Source: Alphaproteobacteria bacterium
GTDB lineage: Bacteria > Pseudomonadota > Alphaproteobacteria > Rickettsiales > Rickettsiaceae
Length of the DNA stretch: 10,243 nucleotides
Assembly: GCA_020630305.1 (NCBI GenBank)
Contig: JAHDBQ010000014.1
Location: 1 to 10,243 of the forward strand
Reading direction: 5' to 3'
Part shown: piece by piece, positions 1-7,838 of the stretch
How the letters are laid out: the number at the start of each line of letters is the position of its first letter
How positions within the stretch are numbered: position 1 is the first letter of the stretch
Program-made: the position numbers and the translations under genes
The notes under the pieces: generated by a model
Seen by the model: only the letters and a program-made list of their open reading frames with translations
What the model was told of the DNA's origin: nothing
Databases searched by the model: none

Positions 1-101
1 AATTCATTTTCCAGATAGGTTGAATTTATCTTTACACACTTAAATGAACAGTCTCCTACTTGCTGCATTTAATAAATATTCTGCTAATTCATCGATTTTT
101 C

Positions 102-131
102 TTGTAAAAGTCTAATAAAACTATCTATACT
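102..131 (+). promoter_or_regulatory. Probable sigma70-type promoter of the dgt-argS-SPOR unit
   Basis: TTGTAA (102-107, 4 of 6 to the -35 consensus) is followed after 18 bases by TATACT (126-131, 5 of 6 to the -10 consensus). Transcription would begin near 138, leaving a leader of roughly 22 bases before the dgt ATG. The same -35 hexamer and 18-base spacer recur before the 328-residue gene. In A+T-rich DNA such matches arise by chance, so position and spacing are the main support. Confidence 0.45.
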
Positions 132-160
132 TAGATTAGTATAAATAATAGGGAAAATAT

Positions 161-1321
161 ATGTTAAATAGCTATGCATGTGAACCAAAAAACACCAAAG
201 GCAGGATTTATCCAGAAAATACCACCCCGTATCGCAATGAATTTGAACGTGATCGGGACAGAATAATTCATTCTAATTCTTTTAAGAGGCTGCAATACAA
301 AACTCAGGTTTTTGTTAATCATGAAGGCGATCACTACAGAAACAGGCTTACTCATTCTATGGAGGTATCATCAATTGCTCGGTCTTTATCTAAGGCCCTT
401 GGATTATCGGAGGATCTTGCAGAAGCTGTCGCTCTTGCTCATGACCTTGGTCATACTCCTTTTGGTCATGCTGGAGAGTATGCGCTTGATGAATGCATGA
501 AAGATTATGGTGGCTTCTCGCACAATGCTCATTCTTTTAAAATTCTCACTCACGGGGAGCGCAAATACGCAGCTTATGATGGTCTGAATCTCACTTGGGA
601 AGTTCTAGAGGGGGTTGTTAAGCATAATGGACCTGTAGAATATTCAGATGATTTTGCATATATTTTTGAATATGACAAGAAACATAATCTAGAGCTTAAT
701 AAGCATTCATCTGCCGAGTCGCAGGTAGCTGCATTATCTGACGATGTTGCTTATATCTGCCATGATTTAGAAGATAGTATTAGGGCTGAGATTATTACAT
801 ACGATGATTTAGCTGAAATAAAATTCCTCGATGAATATATTCACAAAGTAAAGAGGTCGTATCCTGACATAACTGACGCAAGGTTAATATACGAGCTGAG
901 TCGCAAACTCACGCACCATTTGATTGAGAGTCTGCTGTACCAAACTCGCCTAAATATTGAGAAATACAAGATAAAATCAGAGCAAGACGTAAGAAGTCTT
1001 GACAGGCAATTAGTTGATTTTACTGAAAATACTTGGGAAGAAATAAAACTAATTAAAGACTTTTTGCTAAGAAAGGTGTATAAGCATCACAGAGTGGCTT
1101 CTGTTACTTTGCAATGTCAGAACGTTGTGAGAGATTTGTTCAAATTATACGATGAGAACATAGATCTCTTGCCTTTTTCTTGGAGAAAAATGATAGAAGA
1201 AGGTGATGAAAATTCTAAAATGATAGTTATTGCCGACTACTTGGCTGGCATGACCGACAGATTTGCAATTAAACAGTACCAGTCATTTTATAATTTAAAT
1301 TTTGCAAATACTGATTTATGA
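161..1321 (+). CDS. dgt: Deoxyguanosinetriphosphate triphosphohydrolase-like protein (HD domain)
   Basis: This 386-residue protein is a cytoplasmic HD-superfamily metal-dependent phosphohydrolase. The family hydrolyses dNTPs, classically dGTP, to the nucleoside and triphosphate, and so affects dNTP pools. Visible signature: a conserved N-terminal stretch with FKRLQYKTQVF (41-51), the first metal-ligand histidine in RLTHSMEV (H65), the AHDLGHTPFGH block with the HD pair (H94-D95), a further HNAHS motif (121-125), and an aspartate in SDDVAY (194-195). Length fits the roughly 380-400-residue dGTPase-like subfamily. GGGA at 151-154 lies 6 bases before the ATG and supports this start. The TGA stop overlaps the argS start as ATGA, implying translational coupling. 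Family membership is clear; the actual substrate (dGTP or any dNTP) is inference, because many family members are allosterically controlled and broad in specificity. Confidence 0.92.
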   Translation: MLNSYACEPKNTKGRIYPENTTPYRNEFERDRDRIIHSNSFKRLQYKTQVFVNHEGDHYRNRLTHSMEVSSIARSLSKALGLSEDLAEAVALAHDLGHTPFGHAGEYALDECMKDYGGFSHNAHSFKILTHGERKYAAYDGLNLTWEVLEGVVKHNGPVEYSDDFAYIFEYDKKHNLELNKHSSAESQVAALSDDVAYICHDLEDSIRAEIITYDDLAEIKFLDEYIHKVKRSYPDITDARLIYELSRKLTHHLIESLLYQTRLNIEKYKIKSEQDVRSLDRQLVDFTENTWEEIKLIKDFLLRKVYKHHRVASVTLQCQNVVRDLFKLYDENIDLLPFSWRKMIEEGDENSKMIVIADYLAGMTDRFAIKQYQSFYNLNFANTDL

Positions 1322-3051
1322 ATATATTTGAGAAATTAACTAAAGATTTACAAAAATTAGGGAGCTCATTATGCAGTGACCCTTATATATGGTCTAAAGC
1401 AGCACTTGAGGTTCCTAAAGATACAAAAAATGGTGACATTTCTTGCAATATAGCAATGATTATGGCTTCAAAAGAAAAGTGTAATCCCAGAGAAATAGCT
1501 ACTAAATTCAAAGACCTAATTCAACAATTAGAATATATAGAAAAAGTAGAAATTGCTGGCCCTGGATTCTTGAACTTCAAGGTATCTAACGCGGCATGGC
1601 ATGAATGTTTAGCATCTATTTTAAATAAACAAGACTCCTTTTGGCGAGTGAATGTAGGGCAGGGAGAAAAAGTAAATATAGAATATGTATCTGCAAACCC
1701 CACAGGCCCTATGCATATAGGGCATGCAAGGGGCGCGGTATATGGCGACGCTTTAGCTAATTTGCTGCAAAATTGTGGATTTGAGGTAACTAAAGAATAT
1801 TACATTAATGACGCAGGCTCGCAGATAGATACCCTAATTGAAAGTGCATTCCTTCGTTATAAAGAAGCCTACACTAAAGAAGAGGTAGAAATACCTGAAG
1901 GTTTGTATCCTGGAGATTACCTTAAAGGAGTAGGTGAAAAACTTGCTGAAGAGTTTCAAGGTAAGCTTCTTGAAATGGATAGGCAAGAAAGGAAGAGTTT
2001 GCTGAAGCAAATTGTAGTAGATGAAATGATGGCATTGATAAAATCAGATCTTGCTGACCTTGGCGTGTATCACGATGTGTTTTTCTCAGAGACTACTTTG
2101 CATGAGGATGAAAGTATCACAAACTCAATCGATATTTTAAAAAATAAGGGGCTTCTATATACAGGAACTCTGCCTCCGCCAAAGGGCAAGCTAACTGATG
2201 AGTGGCAAGAACAAGAACAGCTATTATTCAAATCAACTGATTATGGCGATGATCAAGACAGGGCAGTGCAGAAAAACGACGGCTCCTGGACTTATCTAGC
2301 GGCTGATTTTGCTTACGCTCAGGATAAAATAAATCGTGGCTTTAACAGTCTTGTTTACATACTTGGGGCAGATCATGGCGGATATGTAAAACGTATAAAA
2401 GGCGTGATCGAAGCGCTTAGCGATGGTAAAGTGCAGAGCGATATTAGAATTAGCCAGTTAGTGAATTTCGTGAAAGATGACAAACCAATGAAAATGTCTA
2501 AACGAAGTGGCAATTTCATGACAGTTAATGATGTGACTAGCCAAGTAAGCAAGGATATCATAAGGTTTATAATGCTTACAAGGCGCAGCGATATGGTGCT
2601 TGATTTTGACTTTGATAAGGTAAAAGAACAGTCTAAGGATAATCCAGTTTTTTATGTGCAATATGCGCATGTTAGAACAAAATCTATTTTGTTAAAAGCA
2701 AAAGAGACGGCTCCTGAGGCTTATAATAAGTTTAGTAGCGGTGAGTATGATTTATCGCTTCTAAACAGCGAAGAAGAGCTAGCGCTTATAAAGATAATGG
2801 CATCATGGCCAAAAATGCTAGCTTCGGCCGCTAAATCCCGCGAGCCGCAAAAAATTGCTTATTATTTGATCGAACTCGCAACTAAATTTCATTCAATTTG
2901 GAATCTCGGTAAGGAAAATAGCCATTACAGATTTAATATTGAAGATGATTTAGAGCTTACAAGCGCCCGCTTTGCTATGGCTAGTGCAGTTGGTAATGTA
3001 ATAGCTACAGGCCTTGAAGTGATTGGAGTTGAGGCAATGGAGAAGATGTAA
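1318..3051 (+). CDS. argS: Arginyl-tRNA synthetase
   Basis: This is a class I aminoacyl-tRNA synthetase of 577 residues that charges tRNA-Arg with arginine in the cytoplasm; it is essential. The N-terminal additional domain typical of ArgS (about 1-110) contains the GPGFLNF segment (81-87). The catalytic domain follows, with the HIGH signature in NPTGPMHIGHARGAVYGD (HIGH at 133-136), EYYINDAGSQI (160-170), the ILGADHGGYVKRI block (348-360) and the KMSK loop in KPMKMSKRSG (392-395). A C-terminal helical anticodon-binding (DALR-type) domain begins near 445 with FYVQYAHVRT and runs to the end. All motifs are intact and the length is normal. The ATG lies inside the dgt stop (ATGA), so translation is probably coupled to dgt. 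The closing LEVIGVEAMEKM closely resembles the rickettsial ArgS terminus as I remember it. Confidence 0.97.
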   Translation: MNIFEKLTKDLQKLGSSLCSDPYIWSKAALEVPKDTKNGDISCNIAMIMASKEKCNPREIATKFKDLIQQLEYIEKVEIAGPGFLNFKVSNAAWHECLASILNKQDSFWRVNVGQGEKVNIEYVSANPTGPMHIGHARGAVYGDALANLLQNCGFEVTKEYYINDAGSQIDTLIESAFLRYKEAYTKEEVEIPEGLYPGDYLKGVGEKLAEEFQGKLLEMDRQERKSLLKQIVVDEMMALIKSDLADLGVYHDVFFSETTLHEDESITNSIDILKNKGLLYTGTLPPPKGKLTDEWQEQEQLLFKSTDYGDDQDRAVQKNDGSWTYLAADFAYAQDKINRGFNSLVYILGADHGGYVKRIKGVIEALSDGKVQSDIRISQLVNFVKDDKPMKMSKRSGNFMTVNDVTSQVSKDIIRFIMLTRRSDMVLDFDFDKVKEQSKDNPVFYVQYAHVRTKSILLKAKETAPEAYNKFSSGEYDLSLLNSEEELALIKIMASWPKMLASAAKSREPQKIAYYLIELATKFHSIWNLGKENSHYRFNIEDDLELTSARFAMASAVGNVIATGLEVIGVEAMEKM

Positions 3052-3056
3052 TTAAT

Positions 3057-3857
3057 ATGAGTGGGCTCTTGAAATTATTATTAATGATTATAATTGTAGC
3101 TGCTGCAATAGGAGGGCGTTTTTATAGTAATTATGAGAAAAAAAATTCTGTGGTAGTTACTTTAGAAGCTGATAATTCGCCAACTAAGAAGAAACCAGAA
3201 AGTCCAGGCGGAATGGTGATCCCTAATTCTGACAGCCTGGTTTATGAGAAGTTAAAATCAGGCGCTCTAAAAGAGCAGGTAGCAACAATTGTGCAAGGAC
3301 CTGAAGAGCCGATAGAAATCACAAAAACTGGCTTTAAGAATAATGATGTTCATTCAATTGACGACATACTAGCTAACCTAGAGAAATACGAAGATCAACT
3401 ACTTGAAGATAAATCTTTAGAAAAAGCCGCGCAAGAAGAGCAGGGTGTTGTTATGCCAACTGACCTCAAAAAAACAGATTCAAAAGAGGCGGAAGAGTCT
3501 GAGAAGCAAAAACAAAACTTAGATAGTGATTTAAATATTATTAAAGCAGAAGATGATAGATATCAAATTGAAGAGCTAAGCAATATAAATGATCAGGAAA
3601 ATAAAGGGTTTAAGGTGCAAATAGCAGCTGCTCTTTCGGTAAATAGCGCAAAGAAAAAATGGCTAGAACTTAAAAAGCGTCATGGTAAAGCGCTTAATAA
3701 AGCTAGTTTTGTTAACCAGAAAGTTTCTGGAAAAAATGAGCGAATTTTTTATTTGGTGATGGGTGGGTATTACCCATCCTTGAACGAGGCGAAATCTGTA
3801 TGTAGGCAGCTATCAAGGCGCAACCAGCATTGCATAGTTGTTAGGCCAAGTAAATAA
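3057..3857 (+). CDS. Inner-membrane SPOR-domain protein
   Basis: This 266-residue protein has an N-terminal membrane anchor (hydrophobic residues 4-19) followed by a long, acidic, probably disordered linker (about 30-180) rich in Glu, Lys and Asp. It ends in a SPOR domain (about 185-263, GFKVQIAAALS to HCIVVRPS). SPOR domains bind septal peptidoglycan lacking stem peptides, so a periplasmic role at the division site is likely. The segment PGGMVIPNSDSLVYEKL (50-66) matches a conserved linker motif I associate with alphaproteobacterial SPOR proteins. The gene starts 5 bases after the argS stop and is probably translated from the same transcript; GGAG at 3039-3042, inside argS, is a distant possible ribosome site. 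Two cysteines (C249, C259) lie in the SPOR domain. Assignment to the SPOR family is secure; a specific division partner cannot be named. Confidence 0.85.
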   Translation: MSGLLKLLLMIIIVAAAIGGRFYSNYEKKNSVVVTLEADNSPTKKKPESPGGMVIPNSDSLVYEKLKSGALKEQVATIVQGPEEPIEITKTGFKNNDVHSIDDILANLEKYEDQLLEDKSLEKAAQEEQGVVMPTDLKKTDSKEAEESEKQKQNLDSDLNIIKAEDDRYQIEELSNINDQENKGFKVQIAAALSVNSAKKKWLELKKRHGKALNKASFVNQKVSGKNERIFYLVMGGYYPSLNEAKSVCRQLSRRNQHCIVVRPSK

Positions 3858-3887
3858 AAGGATTTGAGTTATAAAAAAAGGAAAAGA

Positions 3888-3917
3888 TTGTAAAAATATA
3901 GTAACTTACTGTATAAA
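3888..3917 (+). promoter_or_regulatory. Probable promoter of the 328-residue gene
   Basis: TTGTAA (3888-3893) and TATAAA (3912-3917) are separated by 18 bases, the same -35 hexamer and spacer as before dgt. Transcription would start near 3924, about 22 bases before the ATG at 3946. No hairpin-plus-T-run terminator is visible between the SPOR gene and this site, so read-through from upstream is also possible. Confidence 0.45.
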
Positions 3918-3934
3918 TAATTGACGTATAAATT

Positions 3935-3943
3935 GGGAGGTGA
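3935..3943 (+). promoter_or_regulatory. Near-perfect Shine-Dalgarno site that fixes the start at 3946
   Basis: The run GGGAGGTGA contains GGAGGTGA (3936-3943), fully complementary to the canonical 16S 3' end. The core GGAGG ends 5 bases before ATG 3946. The in-frame GTG at 3940-3942 lies inside this site and cannot be the start. The site is much stronger than those of neighbouring genes. Confidence 0.75.
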
Positions 3944-3945
3944 GT

Positions 3946-4932
3946 ATGTCTAAACACAGCAATCTTGATAATTATATCAGCCTTAGTTTTTCTTTGCCAG
4001 GGCTTAAAAAAATAACAAAAAAAGAGCTATATGAGAAATCATCTAATGATCTTTTTAAAAGCGAAGTGCTTGATGTTTTAGCTGGTGCTTTTCGTGGTAA
4101 AATTCATAAGAATTCAAATATTTATAATCTTGAGTTTCTTGATACAAAATCAGATAAGCATAAATATTTTATAGAGTTCAACCACATTGCTGTTGATTAT
4201 GCTAATTTCGAAGTAATTCATAAACATTACAAAATGCCGGTGATAATTTTTTCAAAAATTAAAAAAATCTGGGAAGATCTTTATGATGTCATGTTAAAAT
4301 TCCTCGAGGAATGCATATTTATTTTTGGCGTTCAGGCCGGTAGTACTGTATCTGGCAGAGAGTTTAAAGATTATCAAGATAAGAAGATTAATGTTGAATC
4401 TAAAAAACTTTTTTTACATGGCAAATGTCTTGATTTTCACGGGGGTTTATCTAAAGTTTTAAGGGATTTTAGTAAAAGGGAGATTGAGTATATAACAAAG
4501 GAGATAGTAAAGCTATCTACATTTTTTATCGGCATAAAGGGATTAGATGAGCCTTTATATTTCCAGATGTTAAAAAGCTTTAACATTGCTGATTGCGCGC
4601 ATGAGATTAACTCTTTATATGTAAAAGAAACTGTGCTAGAAAATGTAGATTATGATCTTCTTGACTTTGAATATAGCAGGGAAGACCAGCCTTATATCAG
4701 AGCAGCACTACTTTGGAAATACGGGGAATATGATCTAGCAAAAAAGTATTTAAAAGCTGTTCTTACCAGCTTACAATTATCGCTTAAAGATGAAGTTAAG
4801 ATAACATCTATGTTAGAAGATATGAAGACAGAGCTGAGTGGCAAAAAGATATTTCTTTTGCCAGATCAGCAAGAAGTGTATGATTATATTTCAAGTGATG
4901 ACTCTAGAATTAGCTGTGACGACTATATTTGA
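3946..4932 (+). CDS. Hypothetical protein, 328 residues, unrecognised
   Basis: I do not recognise this protein. It has no signal peptide or membrane helix; composition is mixed charged/aromatic, as in a soluble folded cytoplasmic protein. Moderately hydrophobic cores occur around residues 86-125 (MPVIIFSKIKKIWEDLYDVM and on to the FIFGVQ segment) and 187-200 (KLSTFFIGIKGLDE). A predicted helical hairpin near 249-295 (RAALLWKYGEYDLAKKYL) looks like a single TPR-type helix pair, which is weak evidence for a protein-binding surface. The last 20 residues are acidic (YDYISSDDSRISCDDYI). I see no catalytic signature. The start at 3946 is chosen from the strong Shine-Dalgarno at 3936-3943. The gene is flanked by its own probable promoter and by the sdhC promoter, so it appears to be a single-gene unit. 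Base composition resembles its neighbours. It may be restricted to Rickettsiales. Confidence 0.75.
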   Translation: MSKHSNLDNYISLSFSLPGLKKITKKELYEKSSNDLFKSEVLDVLAGAFRGKIHKNSNIYNLEFLDTKSDKHKYFIEFNHIAVDYANFEVIHKHYKMPVIIFSKIKKIWEDLYDVMLKFLEECIFIFGVQAGSTVSGREFKDYQDKKINVESKKLFLHGKCLDFHGGLSKVLRDFSKREIEYITKEIVKLSTFFIGIKGLDEPLYFQMLKSFNIADCAHEINSLYVKETVLENVDYDLLDFEYSREDQPYIRAALLWKYGEYDLAKKYLKAVLTSLQLSLKDEVKITSMLEDMKTELSGKKIFLLPDQQEVYDYISSDDSRISCDDYI

Positions 4933-4949
4933 TAAAATTTATTTCTCAC

Positions 4950-4966
4950 CAAATAAAAAATATTTG
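4950..4966 (+). terminator. Weak AT-rich hairpin after the 328-residue gene
   Basis: CAAATA (4950-4955) and TATTTG (4961-4966) form a perfect 6-base-pair stem with a 5-base A loop, 18 bases after the stop codon. A T-rich tract follows but only from about 4983, so this is a poor intrinsic terminator. It is the only hairpin I see between this gene and sdhC. Confidence 0.2.
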
Positions 4967-5023
4967 ACTAGTGTTGTTGTTATTTTTTATCGAAGTTTTT
5001 TTGCTTAAAGCTGATGTTATTTC

Positions 5024-5052
5024 TTGTCAAACCAAATAATTATGTTTAAAAT
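5024..5052 (+). promoter_or_regulatory. Promoter of the sdhCDA operon
   Basis: TTGTCA (5024-5029, 5 of 6 to the -35 consensus) is followed after exactly 17 bases by TAAAAT (5047-5052, 5 of 6 to the -10 consensus). Transcription would start near 5059, with a leader of about 37 bases to the sdhC ATG. This is the best promoter match in the window and sits where one is expected, in the 163-base gap before the succinate dehydrogenase genes. Confidence 0.6.
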
Positions 5053-5095
5053 GATTGAAAATTGAATAACAATCAAATTGGGATGAAGTTGATTT

Positions 5096-5485
5096 ATGTC
5101 AGAAAACTTTAGTAAAATCAAAAACAAGAGGCCTCTATCGCCGCATTTGACAATCTACAAACCGCAGATTAGCTCGGTACTGTCTATCGGCCATCGCTTG
5201 AGCGGCATTGGCCTATTTTTTGTGCTTGCAATACTTACATGGTGGTTTATTTGCTGGGCAAATAGCGGATTCGATGCTGATCATTTTACTTTCTTTGAAA
5301 ATATATTCGTAAAAATAATTATGTTCCTTGGAATCCTTGGATATAGCTATCATTTCTGTACGGGCATAAGGCATCTAGTGTGGGATGCGGGGTATGGTTT
5401 TTCTATTAGATCAGTGGATATAACTGGCTACTTAACTATTATCTGTACAATTCTGCTTACTTGCTTTTTTTGGTATATTATATAG
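5096..5485 (+). CDS. sdhC: Succinate dehydrogenase cytochrome b556 subunit
   Basis: This 129-residue membrane anchor of complex II helps bind haem b and ubiquinone in the inner membrane. It carries the family N-terminus RPLSPHLTIYKPQ (12-24), then SIGHRLSG (30-37), which supplies the quinone-site Ser and Arg (S30, R34 by analogy with E. coli S27 and R31). Three hydrophobic helices follow, at about 33-54, 68-90 and 107-128. YHFCTGIRHLVWD (85-97) contains the haem ligand: H86 aligns with E. coli SdhC H84. Length is normal. The ribosome site is weak (GGGATGAAG at 5080-5088), but the family N-terminus fits the ATG at 5096. It is the first gene of the sdhCDA operon, with sdhD starting 9 bases after its stop. 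Confidence 0.95.
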   Translation: MSENFSKIKNKRPLSPHLTIYKPQISSVLSIGHRLSGIGLFFVLAILTWWFICWANSGFDADHFTFFENIFVKIIMFLGILGYSYHFCTGIRHLVWDAGYGFSIRSVDITGYLTIICTILLTCFFWYII

Positions 5486-5490
5486 GTGAT
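5484..5490 (+). promoter_or_regulatory. Ribosome binding site that fixes the sdhD start
   Basis: AGGTGAT spans the sdhC stop codon and ends 4 bases before ATG 5495. GGTGAT is complementary to the 16S 3' end, so the in-frame GTG at 5486, which lies within it, is better read as part of the ribosome site than as the start codon. Confidence 0.6.
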
Positions 5491-5494
5491 AACA

Positions 5495-5878
5495 ATGACA
5501 AATAAATATCGTTCAGATTTATCTAAAGCTAAGAATCTAGGCTCAGCGGGCTCTGGAGCTAAACATTGGTGGCATCAAAGACTCAGTGCAATAATTTTGG
5601 TTCTAACAACCATTTGGCTAGTAGATTTTCTTTATAATTTAAGCAATATTCCTGCAGAGGATTTTCCAGCGTTTTTTAGTCAAGCCTCGGTTATGATTGG
5701 CTGCTTATTGTTTGTGATTATAGGATTCTATCACGCTGCACTCGGCATGCAGGTGGTTATTGAAGATTACGTGCACAATAGAGCCATGCGCCTTATGTTA
5801 TTGCTTGGAGTGCAATTATTTTCAATTATTTCGGTTGTGAGTTTTGTGGTCGCATTATTCTCTGTAATATCTTATTAA
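5495..5878 (+). CDS. sdhD: Succinate dehydrogenase hydrophobic membrane anchor subunit
   Basis: This is the second membrane anchor of complex II, 127 residues from the preferred ATG. It has an alphaproteobacterial-type N-terminus with HWWHQRLSA (24-32) and three membrane helices at about 29-49, 62-85 and 99-124. The signature HAALGMQVVIEDYVHN (80-95) aligns with E. coli SdhD so that H80 matches the haem ligand H71 and Y92 matches the quinone-site Y83; the 12-residue spacing is identical. It partners SdhC to hold haem b and the SdhAB catalytic head on the inner membrane. It is flanked closely by sdhC and sdhA (18 bases), all forward, so the three are surely one operon. A start at GTG 5486 would add only three residues. 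Confidence 0.94.
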   Translation: MTNKYRSDLSKAKNLGSAGSGAKHWWHQRLSAIILVLTTIWLVDFLYNLSNIPAEDFPAFFSQASVMIGCLLFVIIGFYHAALGMQVVIEDYVHNRAMRLMLLLGVQLFSIISVVSFVVALFSVISY

Positions 5879-5896
5879 AAAAGGAATTTATTATAT

Positions 5897-7684
5897 ATGT
5901 CTGAAAATACTAATATTATAACGCATGAGTTTGACGTTGTTGTGGTTGGCGCTGGTGGCGCTGGTCTTAGAGCAACATTCGGCATGGCAGAAGCAGGTCT
6001 TTCAACTGCATGCATCACAAAAGTATTCCCAACTAGAAGCCACACTGTGGCTGCTCAAGGTGGCATTAGCGCAGCCCTTGGTAACATGGGAGAGGATGAC
6101 TGGCGCTGGCATATGTATGACACAGTAAAGGGTTCTGACTGGCTTGGAGATCAAGACGCAATTGCATATATGTGTAAAAATGCTGCGCAAAGCGTAATAG
6201 AGCTTGAGCATTATGGTGTACCATTTTCACGAAATAAAGAAGGCAAGATTTATCAGCGCCCATTTGGTGGGATGACTACTGAATATGGCAAAGGCAAGGC
6301 TGCACAAAGAACTTGCGCAGCAGCAGACAGAACTGGCCACGCAATATTGCACACATTATATCAGCAGGCTCTAAAGCACCAAGCGCAGTTCTTTATCGAG
6401 TATTTTGCCACTGACTTGATCATGGAAGATGGAGAATGCAAGGGAGTTGTAGCTTGGAATTTAGATGATGGCAAGATTCACGTGTTCCGTGCTAAGCAGG
6501 TTGTGCTTGCAACTGGCGGATATGGCAGAGCGTATTTTTCTGCAACTTCTGCGCATACATGTACTGGCGATGGCGGCGGTATGTGTATCAGGGCTGGTCT
6601 TGCAATGCAGGATATGGAATTTGTACAGTTCCATCCAACCGGAATATATGGAGCTGGCTGTTTAATAACTGAAGGTGCGCGCGGCGAGGGCGGCTATTTG
6701 GTGAATTCTGAAGGTGAACGCTTTATGGAAAGATATGCGCCATCAGCCAAAGACCTTGCTTCTCGTGATGTAGTAAGCCGCTCAATGACCATGGAAATCA
6801 GAGATGGTCGCGGAGTTGGCGATGAAAAAGATCATGTATATTTACATTTGAATCATTTGCCTCCTGAAGTCTTGCATAAGAGATTGCCAGGAATCTCTGA
6901 GACTGCCAAGATATTTGCAGGGGTTGATGTAACCAAGGAGCCGATACCGGTTCTGCCAACTGTGCATTATAATATGGGAGGAATTCCAACCAATGTTCAT
7001 ACGGAAGTGGTTACCTTGAAAGAGGGTAGAGAAACTGTAGTTCCTGGCCTAATGGCAATTGGTGAGGCGGGCTGCGTTTCTGTGCACGGAGCTAATCGCT
7101 TAGGGTCTAACTCGCTACTTGACTTAGTTGTGTTTGGTAGGGCGGCTGCTCAGAGAGCTGCAACTACGGTAAACAAAAACTCAGATCATGCAAGCTTAAA
7201 ATCAGAAACGCTGGGACCTCTGCTAGAACGAATTGAGTCAATGAGAAACAGTGATGGCGAAATGAAAGTTGCTGATTTAAGATTAAAAATGCAAAAAGTA
7301 ATGCAGAATCATGCAGCGGTATTTAGAACAGAAGAGAGTTTAAAGGAGGGCGTAAAGTTTATTGATGAATTGCGCAAAGAATTTAAAAATATAAATGTTA
7401 CTGATAAATCTATGATCTGGAATAGTGATCTAGTCGAGGCATTTGAGCTTTCAAACTTGCTCGATCAAGCTGTGCTTACTATGCATGCTGCATATAACAG
7501 AAAAGAGAGTAGGGGTGCCCATGCAAGGGAAGATTTTCCAGAACGCGATGATGCAAATTGGATGAAGCACACAATGCTATGGCTTGATACAAAAGGCAAG
7601 GTAGATATTGATTACAAAGAAGTAAAAATGGAAACTGGCACTGATGAAGTAGAAACAGTTGAGGCAGTTAAAAGAGTATATTAG
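5897..7684 (+). CDS. sdhA: Succinate dehydrogenase flavoprotein subunit
   Basis: This is the 595-residue catalytic subunit of complex II. It oxidises succinate to fumarate on the cytoplasmic face, linking the TCA cycle to the quinone pool. It has a Rossmann FAD motif GAGGAG (18-23) and [11 protein letters not shown] (46-56), with the histidine that carries covalent FAD (H49, E. coli H45). Substrate and catalytic residues are H246 in FHPTGI, R290 in [10 protein letters not shown]357 in VHYNMGG and R401 in [11 protein letters not shown]. The C-terminal [14 protein letters not shown] block is present near 539-552. All signature residues are intact and the length is normal. AGGA at 5882-5885 lies 11 bases before the ATG, a long but usable spacing. 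The annotated start gives the usual short lead into the Rossmann fold. Confidence 0.98.
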   Translation: MSENTNIITHEFDVVVVGAGGAGLRATFGMAEAGLSTACITKVFPTRSHTVAAQGGISAALGNMGEDDWRWHMYDTVKGSDWLGDQDAIAYMCKNAAQSVIELEHYGVPFSRNKEGKIYQRPFGGMTTEYGKGKAAQRTCAAADRTGHAILHTLYQQALKHQAQFFIEYFATDLIMEDGECKGVVAWNLDDGKIHVFRAKQVVLATGGYGRAYFSATSAHTCTGDGGGMCIRAGLAMQDMEFVQFHPTGIYGAGCLITEGARGEGGYLVNSEGERFMERYAPSAKDLASRDVVSRSMTMEIRDGRGVGDEKDHVYLHLNHLPPEVLHKRLPGISETAKIFAGVDVTKEPIPVLPTVHYNMGGIPTNVHTEVVTLKEGRETVVPGLMAIGEAGCVSVHGANRLGSNSLLDLVVFGRAAAQRAATTVNKNSDHASLKSETLGPLLERIESMRNSDGEMKVADLRLKMQKVMQNHAAVFRTEESLKEGVKFIDELRKEFKNINVTDKSMIWNSDLVEAFELSNLLDQAVLTMHAAYNRKESRGAHAREDFPERDDANWMKHTMLWLDTKGKVDIDYKEVKMETGTDEVETVEAVKRVY

Positions 7685-7704
7685 AACCCCGTAGGATATA
7701 GTTA

Positions 7705-7734
7705 GAGGTTTTTGCTAGTTATTTGAGGTTTCTG
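7705..7734 (+). repeat. Short direct repeat in the sdhA-sdhB gap
   Basis: GAGGTTTTTG (7705-7714) and GAGGTTTCTG (7725-7734) differ at one base and are exactly 20 bases apart, close to two helical turns. They lie about 90-120 bases upstream of the predicted sdhB transcription start. They could be paired regulator sites or chance; nothing else in the sequence decides between these. Confidence 0.3.
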
Positions 7735-7775
7735 AGTGTGCCTGAACATACATACTAAATAAAGAAGGTGTGTAA

Positions 7776-7788
7776 CTGTTAAGAACAG
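7776..7788. repeat. Small inverted repeat upstream of the sdhB promoter
   Basis: CTGTT (7776-7780) and AACAG (7784-7788) form a 5-base inverted repeat around AAG. It sits just upstream of where the sdhB -35 would be and is not followed by a T-run, so it is not a terminator. It may be a half-site pair for a regulator, but is short enough to be chance. Confidence 0.2.
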
Positions 7789-7789
7789 A

Positions 7790-7818
7790 TAGAAAAAATA
7801 AAGAAAGTTTAGTATAAT
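7790..7818 (+). promoter_or_regulatory. Probable promoter of sdhB and the two following genes
   Basis: A perfect -10 hexamer TATAAT lies at 7813-7818, 20 bases before the sdhB ATG. The -35 position 17 bases upstream (7790-7795, TAGAAA) does not match consensus, so the promoter may be weak or need an activator. The predicted start near 7825 gives a very short leader of about 14 bases. Confidence 0.45.
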
Positions 7819-7830
7819 ACATAAAAAAAG

Positions 7831-7836
7831 TGGAGA
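7831..7836 (+). promoter_or_regulatory. Ribosome binding site that fixes the sdhB start
   Basis: TGGAGA places GGAG (7832-7835) 3 bases before ATG 7839, a short spacing. The in-frame GTG at 7830 overlaps it. The ATG is preferred because it begins [10 protein letters not shown], which matches the rickettsial SdhB N-terminus I know. Confidence 0.55.
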
Positions 7837-7838
7837 TT

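Noticed and set aside
1..68. Reverse-strand open frame from an ATG at 68 running off the left edge
   Set aside because: Only 22 codons are visible, no ribosome site precedes the ATG, and the peptide matches nothing I recognise. It cannot be told from chance.
161..1321. dgt as part of an antiviral dNTP-depletion system
   Set aside because: Some dGTPases act in phage defence, but this one is the housekeeping-type gene coupled to argS, in an arrangement I associate with Rickettsia, with no defence genes nearby.
3921..3926. TTGACG as a -35 element
   Set aside because: A -10 at normal spacing would fall on the Shine-Dalgarno and start codon of the 328-residue gene.
4964..4992. TTGACT with a following -10 as an alternative sdhC promoter
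   Set aside because: The hexamer 17 bases downstream (TTATCG) is a poor -10, while TTGTCA/TAAAAT at 5024-5052 fits much better and is closer to sdhC.
7686..7713. AACCCC to GAGGTT plus T-run as an sdhA terminator
   Set aside because: Only about four consecutive base pairs around a long loop with a mismatch; too weak to call.
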